Source: Roseospira marina (lineage in GTDB: Bacteria; Pseudomonadota; Alphaproteobacteria; Rhodospirillales; Rhodospirillaceae). Taken from it: a DNA stretch of 64,000 bases. The notes below the pieces were generated by a model. That model was not told the DNA's origin. It searched no databases and saw nothing but the letters and a program-made list of their open reading frames with translations. The stretch spans positions 310,001-374,000 of the forward strand of contig NZ_JACIGJ010000001.1 in NCBI RefSeq assembly GCF_014197855.1, in the 5' to 3' direction. Both the position numbers and the translations under genes were made by a program. Shown in pieces: positions 17,091 through 25,301 of this stretch. Each line of letters starts with the position of its first letter. Position 1 is the first letter of the stretch.

Positions 17091-17145
17091 GCCGGTTCCG
17101 ACCGTCGCCGATTTGGATCCGGACCGTCACAGGGGAGCGTCGTCC

Positions 17146-18279
17146 ATGGAAACCGTCCAGCATCTGTTCGAACTGACCGGGATTCCCGGCGTCACATGGC
17201 GGATGGCCGTCATGTGGGTCGTGGTCTTGGTGCTGATGTACCTGGCGGTCTACAAGAAGTTCGAGCCGCTGCTGCTGGTGCCGATTGCGTTTGGTGCGCT
17301 GCTGGCGAATCTGCCGACGGCGGGCTTGGTGAATCTGCCCGAGGGCGACCACCCCGGTGGTCTGTTCTATTACATCCAGCAGGGTGTGCACCTGGAGATC
17401 TTCCCCCCGCTGATCTTCATGGGCGTGGGCGCGCTGACCGACTTCGGCCCGCTGATTGCGGCCCCGCGGACCCTGTTGTTGGGCGCGGCGGCGCAGTTCG
17501 GGGTGTTTGCCACCTTCCTTGGGGCCGTGGCTATCGGCTTCACGAGCCAGGAAGCGGCGGCTATCGGCATCATCGGCGGCGCCGACGGGCCGACGTCCAT
17601 CTTCCTGGCCAACAAGTTGGCTCCGGAGCTGCTGGCGCCGATTGCCGTGGCCGCCTACAGCTACATGGCCCTCGTGCCCCTGTTGCAGCCCCCGGTCATG
17701 CGCGCCCTGACCACCGAGAAAGAGCGCAAGATCCGCATGCGCTCCCTGCGTAAGGTGTCGCGGCTGGAAAAGCTGATCTTCGCTCTGATCGTGACCGTGA
17801 TGGTGATCCTGCTCGTTCCGGCGGCGTCGGCCCTGATCGGCATGCTGATGCTCGGCAACTTCCTGCGGGAGTGCGGCGTGACCGAGCGGTTGAACAAGGC
17901 GGCCCAGAACGAAGTCATCAACGCGGTGACGATCTTCCTGGGCACCAGTGTCGGCATCACGATGACGGGCGAACGCTTCCTTCAGGGTGAGACCCTGAAG
18001 ATCCTGGCGTTGGGCGTGATCGCTTTCGGCATCGCCACCGCGATGGGCGTGCTGATGGCGAAGCTGATGAACCTGTTCATCAAGGAGAACAAGATCAACC
18101 CGCTGATCGGATCGGCGGGCGTGTCGGCCGTGCCCATGGCCGCGCGTGTCTCCCAGGTGGAGGGCCAGCGCGCGGATCCGAGCAACTTCCTGCTCATGCA
18201 CGCCATGGGGCCGAATGTGGCCGGTGTGATCGGTACGGCCGTCGTGGCGGGCTACTTTATCGCGACGTTCGCGGGGTAG
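17146..18279 (+). CDS. mmdB: Na+-translocating decarboxylase beta subunit
   Basis: 377-residue polytopic membrane protein of the OadB/MmdB/GcdB family. Key blocks are [18 protein letters not shown], carrying the aspartate implicated in Na+ binding and carboxybiotin decarboxylation, [18 protein letters not shown], and the C-terminal [13 protein letters not shown] and [14 protein letters not shown]. It decarboxylates carboxybiotin and exports Na+. The ATG at 17146 follows AGGGGAG. It is the last gene of the four-gene operon and is followed by a hairpin terminator. Confidence 0.95.
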   Translation: METVQHLFELTGIPGVTWRMAVMWVVVLVLMYLAVYKKFEPLLLVPIAFGALLANLPTAGLVNLPEGDHPGGLFYYIQQGVHLEIFPPLIFMGVGALTDFGPLIAAPRTLLLGAAAQFGVFATFLGAVAIGFTSQEAAAIGIIGGADGPTSIFLANKLAPELLAPIAVAAYSYMALVPLLQPPVMRALTTEKERKIRMRSLRKVSRLEKLIFALIVTVMVILLVPAASALIGMLMLGNFLRECGVTERLNKAAQNEVINAVTIFLGTSVGITMTGERFLQGETLKILALGVIAFGIATAMGVLMAKLMNLFIKENKINPLIGSAGVSAVPMAARVSQVEGQRADPSNFLLMHAMGPNVAGVIGTAVVAGYFIATFAG

Positions 18280-18316
18280 GGCACGGCGGACGCCGCTACG
18301 GAATACGGTCTGGAAC

Positions 18317-18340
18317 GGGCGCTCCCCACGGGGCGCCCGT
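18317..18340. terminator. Hairpin terminator after mmdB
   Basis: GGGCGCTCC-CCAC-GGGGCGCCC, a nine-base stem with one G-T pair, followed by GTTTCGATT. The weak T-stretch is on the plus strand. It lies between the convergent mmdB and Kef-type genes. Confidence 0.6.
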
Positions 18341-18461
18341 TTCGATTCAGGCGCGGTCCGACGGAACCGGTGCCGCGCCATCGCTCGGTTCGGCATCGCC
18401 GGGCCAAGCCGCCGCGTGTGGCCCATCGGACATCGTTTTCGCGGACCGTGGCGCGCGCCCG

Positions 18462-20357
18462 CTATCGCTGCGGTGCGGGGTACCGTCTCTGCGTCGCGGC
18501 CGCGGCCCGATCCGTGCGGGGTGCGGTGCTGCGGGGCTCGGCTCCCGTTCCGCCTTCGGCCGGTTTGTCCGTCGGACTCTTGGGACGGATTGGCGCGCGC
18601 GGCGGGATGCTTCGCCCGGTGGCGGTGCACTCGTCGCGGAGGGACTCGACCAGGGACTGCACGGCATCCGGCGCGTGATCGCCGGTGTCGCGCAGGAACA
18701 TGGCGCCGAGCTGGAGGCTCGATTCCAGGGCTTCGGCGACACTGCCGGTGACTCCGTGTCGCACCAGTTCTGCGACGTGAGAGGGGTCACGCGCCCGTGC
18801 GAAGACGGGGATTTCCGGGTGCAGCCGCCGGACGGCGGCGGTGGCGCGTTCGGCGGCCTCCGGCTGGTCCAGAGTGATGATGACGGCGCGGGAGCCGTCC
18901 AGGCCCGCAGCGCGGAGCACCTCGGCCCGGCTGGCGTCGCCATAGAATACGTCCTGACCGGCTTCCCGGGCCTGCGCCACCCGCTGCGCATGAAGGTCAA
19001 GCGCCCGGTAGGACACTCCGGCGGCCTCCAGCATCCGAACGATGGTTTGGCCGACGCGTCCATAGCCGGCAATGATGACGTGGCCGCCGGTTCCCGGTGC
19101 GGCGTCGTTGGCCCGCGGTCCCAGGGCGGCCAGCGCCCGCTCCGGCGTACGGGGCAGAAGGAACGGCAGCAGCTTCACCATCACCGGCGTCAGCGCCATC
19201 GTCAGGGAAATGACCAGGATCAGAAGTTGGCTTGTTTTCGTGTCGATCAGGGCGGTCTGGGTTGCCAGCGTGAACAGGACGAACCCAAACTCGCCGCCCT
19301 GGCAGAGCAGAACCGCGAGGCGCATCCCGTTGTCGCGCCCGACATTCAGCCCCCAGCCGAGCCCGAACAGAATCAATCCCTTCAGGACCAGCAACCCGGC
19401 GACCAGTCCGGCAACGAGCAGGCCATTGTCCACGGCGGCCCCGACGTCGATGCTCATGCCGACCGCCATGAAGAACAGGCCGAGCAGGAACCCGCGGAAC
19501 GGCTCGATGTCCGCCATGATCTGGTGACGGAACTCGCTGTCGGCCATCATCAGGCCGGCCAGGAAGGCGCCCATTGCCATGGACAGGCCCACCGTCTCCA
19601 TGAGGGACGCGACCCCCAGGACGATCAGCACGCTGAGGGCGGCGAACACCTCTTGATTGTGGGCGCCGGCCACCGCCCGATACAACGTTCCGAGCAAGAG
19701 GTGGCCGGCGGCGATCACGGCCGCGATGGCGCCAAGGGCCAAAGCGACGTGACCCATGGACTCCTGCCATGTCTCGCTGCCCTTCCCCGGGGCGAGCAGG
19801 GACACAAGAACCAGCAGGGGTACCACGGCCAGATCCTGGAACAGCAGAATCCCGAAGGCGGCCCGGCCATGCCGTCGCCCGAATTCGCCCCGGTCCGCCA
19901 GCAGCTGCAGGCCGATTGCGGTCGACGATAACGCCAGCCCGAATCCCACAATAACCGCAGCGCCGGGGGCAAGGCCGAACAGCCACGCGAGCCCGGCCAA
20001 GGCCAGGCCCGTCAGCCCCAACTGGGCGCTGCCCAGGCCAAAAACATCCTTGCGCATCAGCCACAGGCGGGCGGGCTTCAACTCGATGCCGATCAGGAAC
20101 AGCAGGAATACGACGCCCAATTCGGCGAAATGCAGCAGATCCTCGCCTTCCGTGAACATCCCCAGACCCCAGGGTCCAATGACCAGCCCGGCCACCAGAT
20201 ACCCAAGAACCGAACCGAGGCCGAGGCGCTGGAACAGCGTGACGCCGATCACGCCACCGGCCAACAGGGCAAGGATATTCAGCGGTTCATGCGTCAAAGG
20301 ACCGGACTCCGGATGTGGATCGGACACGACGGGCGAACGAACCCGATCGTGTGCCAA
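18462..20357 (-). CDS. Kef-type K+/H+ antiporter (CPA2) with TrkA_N domain
   Basis: 631 residues. An N-terminal Na+/H+-exchanger domain of about 12 helices carries the Kef signatures VGVVFLLFLIGIEL-like (here LGVVFLLFLIGIELKPARLW) and LFQDLAVVPLLVL with its ion-binding Gln-Asp. A cytosolic TrkA_N/RCK Rossmann domain follows, with HVIIAGYGRVGQ near residue 425 and DASRAEVLRAAG. This domain usually senses NAD(H) or glutathione adducts and gates K+ efflux. A Pro/Arg-rich tail ends the protein. A TTG at 20297, preceded by GGAG and giving LTHEPLNILALL, may be the true start. No KefF/KefG partner lies beside it. Confidence 0.92.
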   Translation of the reverse strand: MAHDRVRSPVVSDPHPESGPLTHEPLNILALLAGGVIGVTLFQRLGLGSVLGYLVAGLVIGPWGLGMFTEGEDLLHFAELGVVFLLFLIGIELKPARLWLMRKDVFGLGSAQLGLTGLALAGLAWLFGLAPGAAVIVGFGLALSSTAIGLQLLADRGEFGRRHGRAAFGILLFQDLAVVPLLVLVSLLAPGKGSETWQESMGHVALALGAIAAVIAAGHLLLGTLYRAVAGAHNQEVFAALSVLIVLGVASLMETVGLSMAMGAFLAGLMMADSEFRHQIMADIEPFRGFLLGLFFMAVGMSIDVGAAVDNGLLVAGLVAGLLVLKGLILFGLGWGLNVGRDNGMRLAVLLCQGGEFGFVLFTLATQTALIDTKTSQLLILVISLTMALTPVMVKLLPFLLPRTPERALAALGPRANDAAPGTGGHVIIAGYGRVGQTIVRMLEAAGVSYRALDLHAQRVAQAREAGQDVFYGDASRAEVLRAAGLDGSRAVIITLDQPEAAERATAAVRRLHPEIPVFARARDPSHVAELVRHGVTGSVAEALESSLQLGAMFLRDTGDHAPDAVQSLVESLRDECTATGRSIPPRAPIRPKSPTDKPAEGGTGAEPRSTAPRTDRAAAATQRRYPAPQR

Positions 20358-20402
20358 AGTCTAGCCGCCGGAGTCGGGCGGTTCCAGTTCCATCCGCCCG
20401 GA

Positions 20403-20423
20403 CAGGGCGTTGCCGTCGCCCTG
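20403..20423 (-). terminator. Possible hairpin terminator of the acylase gene
   Basis: CAGGGCG-TTGCCGT-CGCCCTG, a seven-base stem downstream of the acylase stop on the minus strand. There is no T-run, so the role is uncertain. Confidence 0.3.
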
Positions 20424-20449
20424 TTGAACGCCTTACGGGGTTGAACGTA

Positions 20450-22870
20450 TTACGGGGTCAGGGTCAGGACGGCGGTCTCCGCGCCCCCGCCAATGCGTAC
20501 CACGCGACCGGTGCGCCACAGCTCAAACTGATCCGCATAGTGGGGCGAGAATGGATTGGCGGACTGCCCGGTGGCGATGATGAAGCGTCCCCGGGCGGGC
20601 GGGGCAAGGTCCATGACGGCGCGCAATCCGGGTCCGTGAACGTGCTCGAACGGGCGATCGCCGCTCAGACCGGCGTGGCCACCCCGGTTGAGCGTGAAAT
20701 CGCCGCCGTCTGTCGGCGCTTCCAGCCCCGTGAGGGCTGCGATGCCGGGAATCACCCGAAACAGGTCGTGCCGCATGCGAACCCTGTGAAGGTCGCCCCA
20801 ACGTGCGTCTAGGGCGTCGCGGCCGGTTTCCTCGGCGATCCAGTCCAGCGCCGCGTCGAGCGCGCCCGCGACCTGTTCGGGGCACGGTTCAGAGGCGGGG
20901 GTGCGGATGTCGTCGCACCAGTGCGGGGCGTTTTCCAACGCGGCGCGGGTCGGATAGGGGCGGGGGCGTCCGGCCCAGGCCTCGAATACCGGTCCGAGAT
21001 CGTCCTGGAACAGGCGGCGGGTCAGGATGTCCAGCCACGCGGCTAAGATCAGCGGCTCCGGCCGGTCCGCTGCCATCTCAGGGGGATCCCAGGCTCGCAG
21101 CCGGTCGAGCGCGGCCGCCGCGTCGGCATGGGTCGGGGCGCCGACGTCGGCCGCCGCCAGAAGGGGAGGCAGCAGGTCCGCCGCCATCGCGGAGACGATA
21201 TCCATCTGAAGGGCTGCCATATCCGATGGGGTGGCGCTGGACAGGGCGTTCAGCCGGTTCGCCAGCCGGCGGGCGCGATAGGGTTCCGGGAAGGACACCG
21301 CGAGAGGATGGACGCGGTCCACGGGGTGGATCCGGTTGTTGGCGTTCAGCACCCGTCCGGACGGCGGGTCGATCGTGCTGGGTAGGTCCTCGCGCGTCTG
21401 CCAGCCCTGCCAGTCCATGGTTCCGGTCCAACCAAGCGCGAGGAGGCGCCCGTCGTGGCCGGGCGCCCGCAGGGGAACCCGTCCCGGGGAAACCATGCCG
21501 ACGCGCCCCGTCGCGTCCGCCAGAACGATGTTCTGCTGGGGTGCGTCCCACGCGCGCAGGGCCGTTCGGGCCTCGTCCAGCGTTCGGGCGCGGTTCAGGC
21601 GGTACAGAGCATCCGGCGTGGTGTCGTTGGGGCGCAGGGCGGCGGCGGCCATCGCGATCACTTCGGTGCCCGGGGCCTCCGGGGCAGCGCCCTGAAACCG
21701 TCCCCACCCGAGGTCCGAGAGGACCGGACCATGCACCGTTTCGCGGACCGTCAGGGTTTCGGAATCGCCGAACCGGATGGTGATGGTCTCGTTTCGTACG
21801 GTGAACGGAACGGGGCCATCCGGTCGTAGGTAGGTGCCCGCGTCGTCTCCCAGGCGCTCCCGGTATAGGTCGATGGTGTCCGAGTGCGTGGTGGTGAACC
21901 CCCAGGCCACATGCGCGTTGTGGCCGATGATAACGAAGGGCACACCTGGGAATGTGGCCCCCTCCAGGGTCAGGTCGGGCGTTTCGATCCGGGCCAGGTA
22001 CCACCGGATGGGAACCTGAAAGCCGAGATGCGGATCGCTGGCCAGCAGGGCTCCGCCGGAGGCCGTGTGGCGCCCGTCCACCGCCCAGGCGTTCGAGGCC
22101 AGGGTTGGGCGGATCGCCGCCGGTGTCATCGCCGCCAGCCGGGCCAGCATGCCATCCAACCCGGGGGGCGGTGGGGTGTGGGATGCCGTCGTCAGAAGGG
22201 GTGGGGTGTCCGGCTCGGTCCGCATCAGGAACGCAGGTGCTTCAGGTTCCCCGATGAACCGCGTCTGCAGGCGCGTGTTCAGCAGTTCCTCGTGCCAATT
22301 GCCGGAGAGTTGCAGGCCCATGAACCGCTGCCACAGCATGGAATCGACCGGATCCCAGGGTTCCGGGGTGTGGAACGCGATCCGGAACTCGTAGGGCAAG
22401 CCGCTTGGCGGGTCCTTGAGAAACGCGTTGACCCCATCGGCATAGGCTTTCGCCGCGTGCCGGGTGGCGGGGTTGAGAATCTCCCATTGCGCGCGGGCGG
22501 CCCGGTGCAGGCCGAGCGTCCGCATGAACCGGTCGAGGCCAACCACGGGCGATCCCACGATCTCCGCCATCCGGCCAGCCCCGAGGCGGCGCAGGGTCTC
22601 CATCTGCCACAGGCGGTCCTGCGCGTGGACGTACCCCAGGGCCACCGTGGCGTCGCGCAGCGTCTCCGCGTGGATTGTGGGAATACCGAGGGCGTCCCGG
22701 TGGACCGTCACCGGAGCCGACAAGCGGTCGCCCAGACGGACGGTTGCCGAGTCCGGCGGAACGGTGTGCCACGCCGCCCAGACGCCGTAGCCGACGACGC
22801 CGGCCGTTACGAGGACCGCAAGCAGGATCAGTCCCACCAGGATCCGGAGGGTCCAGCGCAGCACACGCAT
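20450..22870 (-). CDS. Penicillin acylase family protein (N-terminal Ser hydrolase)
   Basis: 806 residues. One N-terminal membrane helix or signal anchor (ILVGLILLAVLVTAGVVGYG) would place it in the periplasm. The alpha-chain region contains DALGIPTIHAETLRDATVALGYVHAQDRLWQME-type sequence (seen here in two parts around residues 58-90). The autocatalytic processing site gives Ser259 in ASNAWAVDG as the new N-terminal nucleophile of the beta chain. The oxyanion segment GHNAHVAWGFTT also fits. Family members cleave amides such as penicillins or acyl-homoserine lactones; the substrate here is not predictable. It is monocistronic, with the Kef gene downstream on the same strand. Confidence 0.93.
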   Translation of the reverse strand: MRVLRWTLRILVGLILLAVLVTAGVVGYGVWAAWHTVPPDSATVRLGDRLSAPVTVHRDALGIPTIHAETLRDATVALGYVHAQDRLWQMETLRRLGAGRMAEIVGSPVVGLDRFMRTLGLHRAARAQWEILNPATRHAAKAYADGVNAFLKDPPSGLPYEFRIAFHTPEPWDPVDSMLWQRFMGLQLSGNWHEELLNTRLQTRFIGEPEAPAFLMRTEPDTPPLLTTASHTPPPPGLDGMLARLAAMTPAAIRPTLASNAWAVDGRHTASGGALLASDPHLGFQVPIRWYLARIETPDLTLEGATFPGVPFVIIGHNAHVAWGFTTTHSDTIDLYRERLGDDAGTYLRPDGPVPFTVRNETITIRFGDSETLTVRETVHGPVLSDLGWGRFQGAAPEAPGTEVIAMAAAALRPNDTTPDALYRLNRARTLDEARTALRAWDAPQQNIVLADATGRVGMVSPGRVPLRAPGHDGRLLALGWTGTMDWQGWQTREDLPSTIDPPSGRVLNANNRIHPVDRVHPLAVSFPEPYRARRLANRLNALSSATPSDMAALQMDIVSAMAADLLPPLLAAADVGAPTHADAAAALDRLRAWDPPEMAADRPEPLILAAWLDILTRRLFQDDLGPVFEAWAGRPRPYPTRAALENAPHWCDDIRTPASEPCPEQVAGALDAALDWIAEETGRDALDARWGDLHRVRMRHDLFRVIPGIAALTGLEAPTDGGDFTLNRGGHAGLSGDRPFEHVHGPGLRAVMDLAPPARGRFIIATGQSANPFSPHYADQFELWRTGRVVRIGGGAETAVLTLTP

Positions 22871-23342
22871 GCGGTCTCCCCGTTTGTTTTAAGGGCGCTG
22901 ACGTCGTGTCGGCGTCCCATGTGCCTCCGGTCATCTCACCCCGGCCAGCGTGCACGTCAAGTGCCGGGGGTGCCGGTCCTTCGTGTGCTTCCGGTTTTGG
23001 AACGCAGGTCACTTTGACGTCGTCTCCAGCGCCGACGTTGCCGCGTCGGTCAATTTGCTACGCGCTTTGACCTCGGGAGTCACACAATCTGGTCTCTTTT
23101 ACGTGAAATGGGTCCTTTTTGGTCCGCCACTCGTGCACACATGGCTTTCTCGGGCCGACCGCGACTTGGCATCGGTGTTGCGATAGGGTTTGGGCGTCGG
23201 GCCGGTGGCTTCCCTCCTGGACGGTGACGCGACCCGGTCGGGGTCCCCGTACGACCGGTCGCGTGTGAGGACGGGAGCCATCCGGCCCGGCGAGCGCCCC
23301 GGCGACGGGGGGGGCATCACGCCACATTGAGGAGACCCGCCG
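22871..23342. other. Divergent intergenic region, acylase / cheB
   Basis: About 470 bases with no supported gene between divergently oriented genes. The left part should hold the acylase promoter; the right part holds the sigma-54-like element at 23166-23184 and a G-rich run just before the cheB ribosome site. Confidence 0.5.
23166..23184 (+). promoter_or_regulatory. Sigma-54-like (-24/-12) promoter upstream of cheB
   Basis: TTGGCATCGGTGTTGCGAT matches the TGGCAC-N5-TTGC consensus: GG and GC are ten bases apart, with one mismatch in the -24 box (CAT for CAC). It would start transcription about 150 bases before cheB. RpoN control of motility and chemotaxis genes is common in alphaproteobacteria (family knowledge). 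Confidence 0.45.
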
Positions 23343-24119
23343 ATGCCCTCCCCTCTGACGTCGACCCGCCCGGCTCCGGGCCAGAAGTGCGGACTCGTCG
23401 CGTGGAGCGCATCAGGTGCCGCGGACACCGCCGCCGCCCGGGTCGTTCCGCTCAATGCCGCCCGTCCGGCTCCCGCTTCGGGTGCCGCCTCGCGTCTCGC
23501 CGCGAGGGAGGCTGGCCCCGGGCTGGTGCTGATCGGGATTTCGACGGGGGGCCCGCGGATCCTGCAAGAGATTATTCCCGTCCTGCCCGTCAACTTCCCG
23601 CTGCCGGTCGTGATCGCTCAGCATATGCCGGCGCACGTCACAGGGTCGTTTGCGGCACGCCTGGACGCGAACAGCGCTGTCGCGGTTGTGGAGGTGTTGA
23701 GCCCGCAGGTGCTCCGTCCCGGCTGTGTCTACGTCGGCGCAGGCGGCAGGGATGTTGTGATCGAGCGCCGGTCCGGCCAGCTTGTCGCGGCCCCCAGGAC
23801 CGAAGACGCCTCCCCCTGGCACCCGAGTGTCGATCGCCTTGTGTCCTCGGCCATGGAGGTGCTGGCGCCGACGCGGTTGATCGGTGTGCAGATGACCGGC
23901 ATGGGGCGGGATGGGGTCGCGGCGATGACCGCGCTGAAGCAGCGCGGCGGCTACACCATCGCCCAGTCGGAGGCGTCGTGCAGCGTGGCCAGCATGCCGC
24001 GCGAACTGGTGCGGGCGGGCGGCGCGTCGGTCGTGCTGGACGGCTTGGATATCGCGGCCCATCTGACGGCGCGCGTGGCGCCTCGTGTGGCGCAGAGCGG
24101 CATGCGTCAGGTGGCCTGA
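23343..24119 (+). CDS. cheB: CheB-type protein-glutamate methylesterase without receiver domain
   Basis: 258 residues. After about 57 low-complexity Ala/Pro residues comes a complete CheB_methylest domain: Ser67 in GISTGGP, His94 in AQHMP and Asp190 in MTGMGRDG form the catalytic triad. It would demethylate or deamidate glutamates on chemoreceptors. Classical CheB has an N-terminal receiver that is inhibitory until phosphorylated; here no receiver is encoded, so activity is probably not controlled by CheA. GAGGAG lies eleven bases before the ATG. It lies about 230 bases upstream of cheR, on the same strand. Confidence 0.93.
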   Translation: MPSPLTSTRPAPGQKCGLVAWSASGAADTAAARVVPLNAARPAPASGAASRLAAREAGPGLVLIGISTGGPRILQEIIPVLPVNFPLPVVIAQHMPAHVTGSFAARLDANSAVAVVEVLSPQVLRPGCVYVGAGGRDVVIERRSGQLVAAPRTEDASPWHPSVDRLVSSAMEVLAPTRLIGVQMTGMGRDGVAAMTALKQRGGYTIAQSEASCSVASMPRELVRAGGASVVLDGLDIAAHLTARVAPRVAQSGMRQVA

Positions 24120-24349
24120 TGGCGCATCGCCCGCCATGGGCGTAAATCATGATAAATACGCTTAAATGCATTCTCGACATTGACTTCAGATAGGTGATTG
24201 ATCATCTCTTTCTCTAAAGAGAGGTGGCGCACGCGGGCGCTGTCCGATCGTTTGGCCCCCCGCACCGTGCCCGGAGTGCCGAGGATGACCATTCGCAGGG
24301 TGCGGTATGCACCGCCTCCCACCTTCGTTGTGGTGGCGGGGTCCATGTC

Positions 24350-25222
24350 GTGACGGCCGGCGAGGAGGCGCGGGACGACCTCACCATCACGTGGCGTGAG
24401 TTCGACCAGTTCCGGACCATATTTTACGGCTGGACCGGCATTCGGTTCGAGGACCACAAGCGCTATTTCGTCGAGGCGCGCCTGAAATGCCGGGTGCGGG
24501 AGACCGGACATGGGTCGTTTCGCTCGTACTTCCAGATGCTCCGGGATGACAGCGCCGATGCGGAATGGCAGACGCTGGCCAATCGGCTGACCACCAGCGA
24601 GACCTACTTTTTTCGCGAGGAATATCACTTCCGTGCGCTGGTTCGGGATGTCCTGCCCGATGTCGTTCGGCGCAAGCGCGCGGGAGACCCGATTCGCGTG
24701 TGGTCGATCCCCTGCGCGACTGGAGAGGAGCCGTATTCCATCGCGCTCTATCTGATGGAACATTGGCCGGGTGCTCGAACCTGGAGCATCGATATTCTGG
24801 CGAGCGACATCAACACGACGGTTCTGGACAAAGCGCGCGCGGGTGTCTTCGGCCGGCGCTCCGTGGCGCCCGTTCCCGCGCACCTTCTGAAGAAGTACTT
24901 TCAGCCCCAGGCGCCCGAGGTCTGGCAGGTCCGCGACAGGCTTCGGCAGACCGTGCAGTTCAGCCAGATCAATATTGTAAAGGCATGCGACACGGGGATG
25001 CTTTCGGGGGCCGACATCATCTTCTGCCGGAACATGCTGATCTATTTTGACGACCGGTCCCGGAAAGCCGCGCTGGATGTCTTGTTCGGGGCTTTGGCAC
25101 CCGGGGGGTTTCTGTTCGTCGGCTATACCGAGGCGCGGGCGCGGCTGACGGATGCGTTCAAGGCGCGCCGGTTGCCCGATGCCCTTGTGTTCCAGAAGCC
25201 GGCCGTCCCGGCTCGGGCATAG
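24350..25222 (+). CDS. cheR: CheR-type chemoreceptor glutamate methyltransferase
   Basis: About 290 residues. The N-terminal CheR_N helical domain (YGWTGIRFEDHKRYFVEARL) precedes the SAM-binding methyltransferase domain: LTTSETYFFRE, WSIPCATGEEPYSIAL (motif I), LASDINTTVLDKARAG and FCRNMLIYFD. It adds methyl groups to glutamates of methyl-accepting chemotaxis proteins using S-adenosylmethionine. The GTG at 24350 gives a family-like N-terminus with GGCGGGG upstream; an ATG at 24224 would add 42 unconvincing residues. It is paired with cheB, but no CheA, CheW, CheY or receptor gene is adjacent. Confidence 0.93.
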   Translation: MTAGEEARDDLTITWREFDQFRTIFYGWTGIRFEDHKRYFVEARLKCRVRETGHGSFRSYFQMLRDDSADAEWQTLANRLTTSETYFFREEYHFRALVRDVLPDVVRRKRAGDPIRVWSIPCATGEEPYSIALYLMEHWPGARTWSIDILASDINTTVLDKARAGVFGRRSVAPVPAHLLKKYFQPQAPEVWQVRDRLRQTVQFSQINIVKACDTGMLSGADIIFCRNMLIYFDDRSRKAALDVLFGALAPGGFLFVGYTEARARLTDAFKARRLPDALVFQKPAVPARA

Positions 25223-25244
25223 TTCTGCATGTGTGCGGCGTCAT

Positions 25245-25284
25245 AAAAAAGGCCGCCATTTCGCTGAAATGACGGCCTTTTTTT
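25245..25284. terminator. Bidirectional terminator between cheR and htpG
   Basis: AAAAAAGGCCGCCATTTC-GCT-GAAATGACGGCCTTTTTTT. A near-perfect 12-base stem (one mismatch) flanked by A6 and T7 works in both directions, serving cheR on the plus strand and htpG on the minus strand. Confidence 0.93.
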
Positions 25285-25301
25285 CAATCATGAAGCGGGT
25301 G

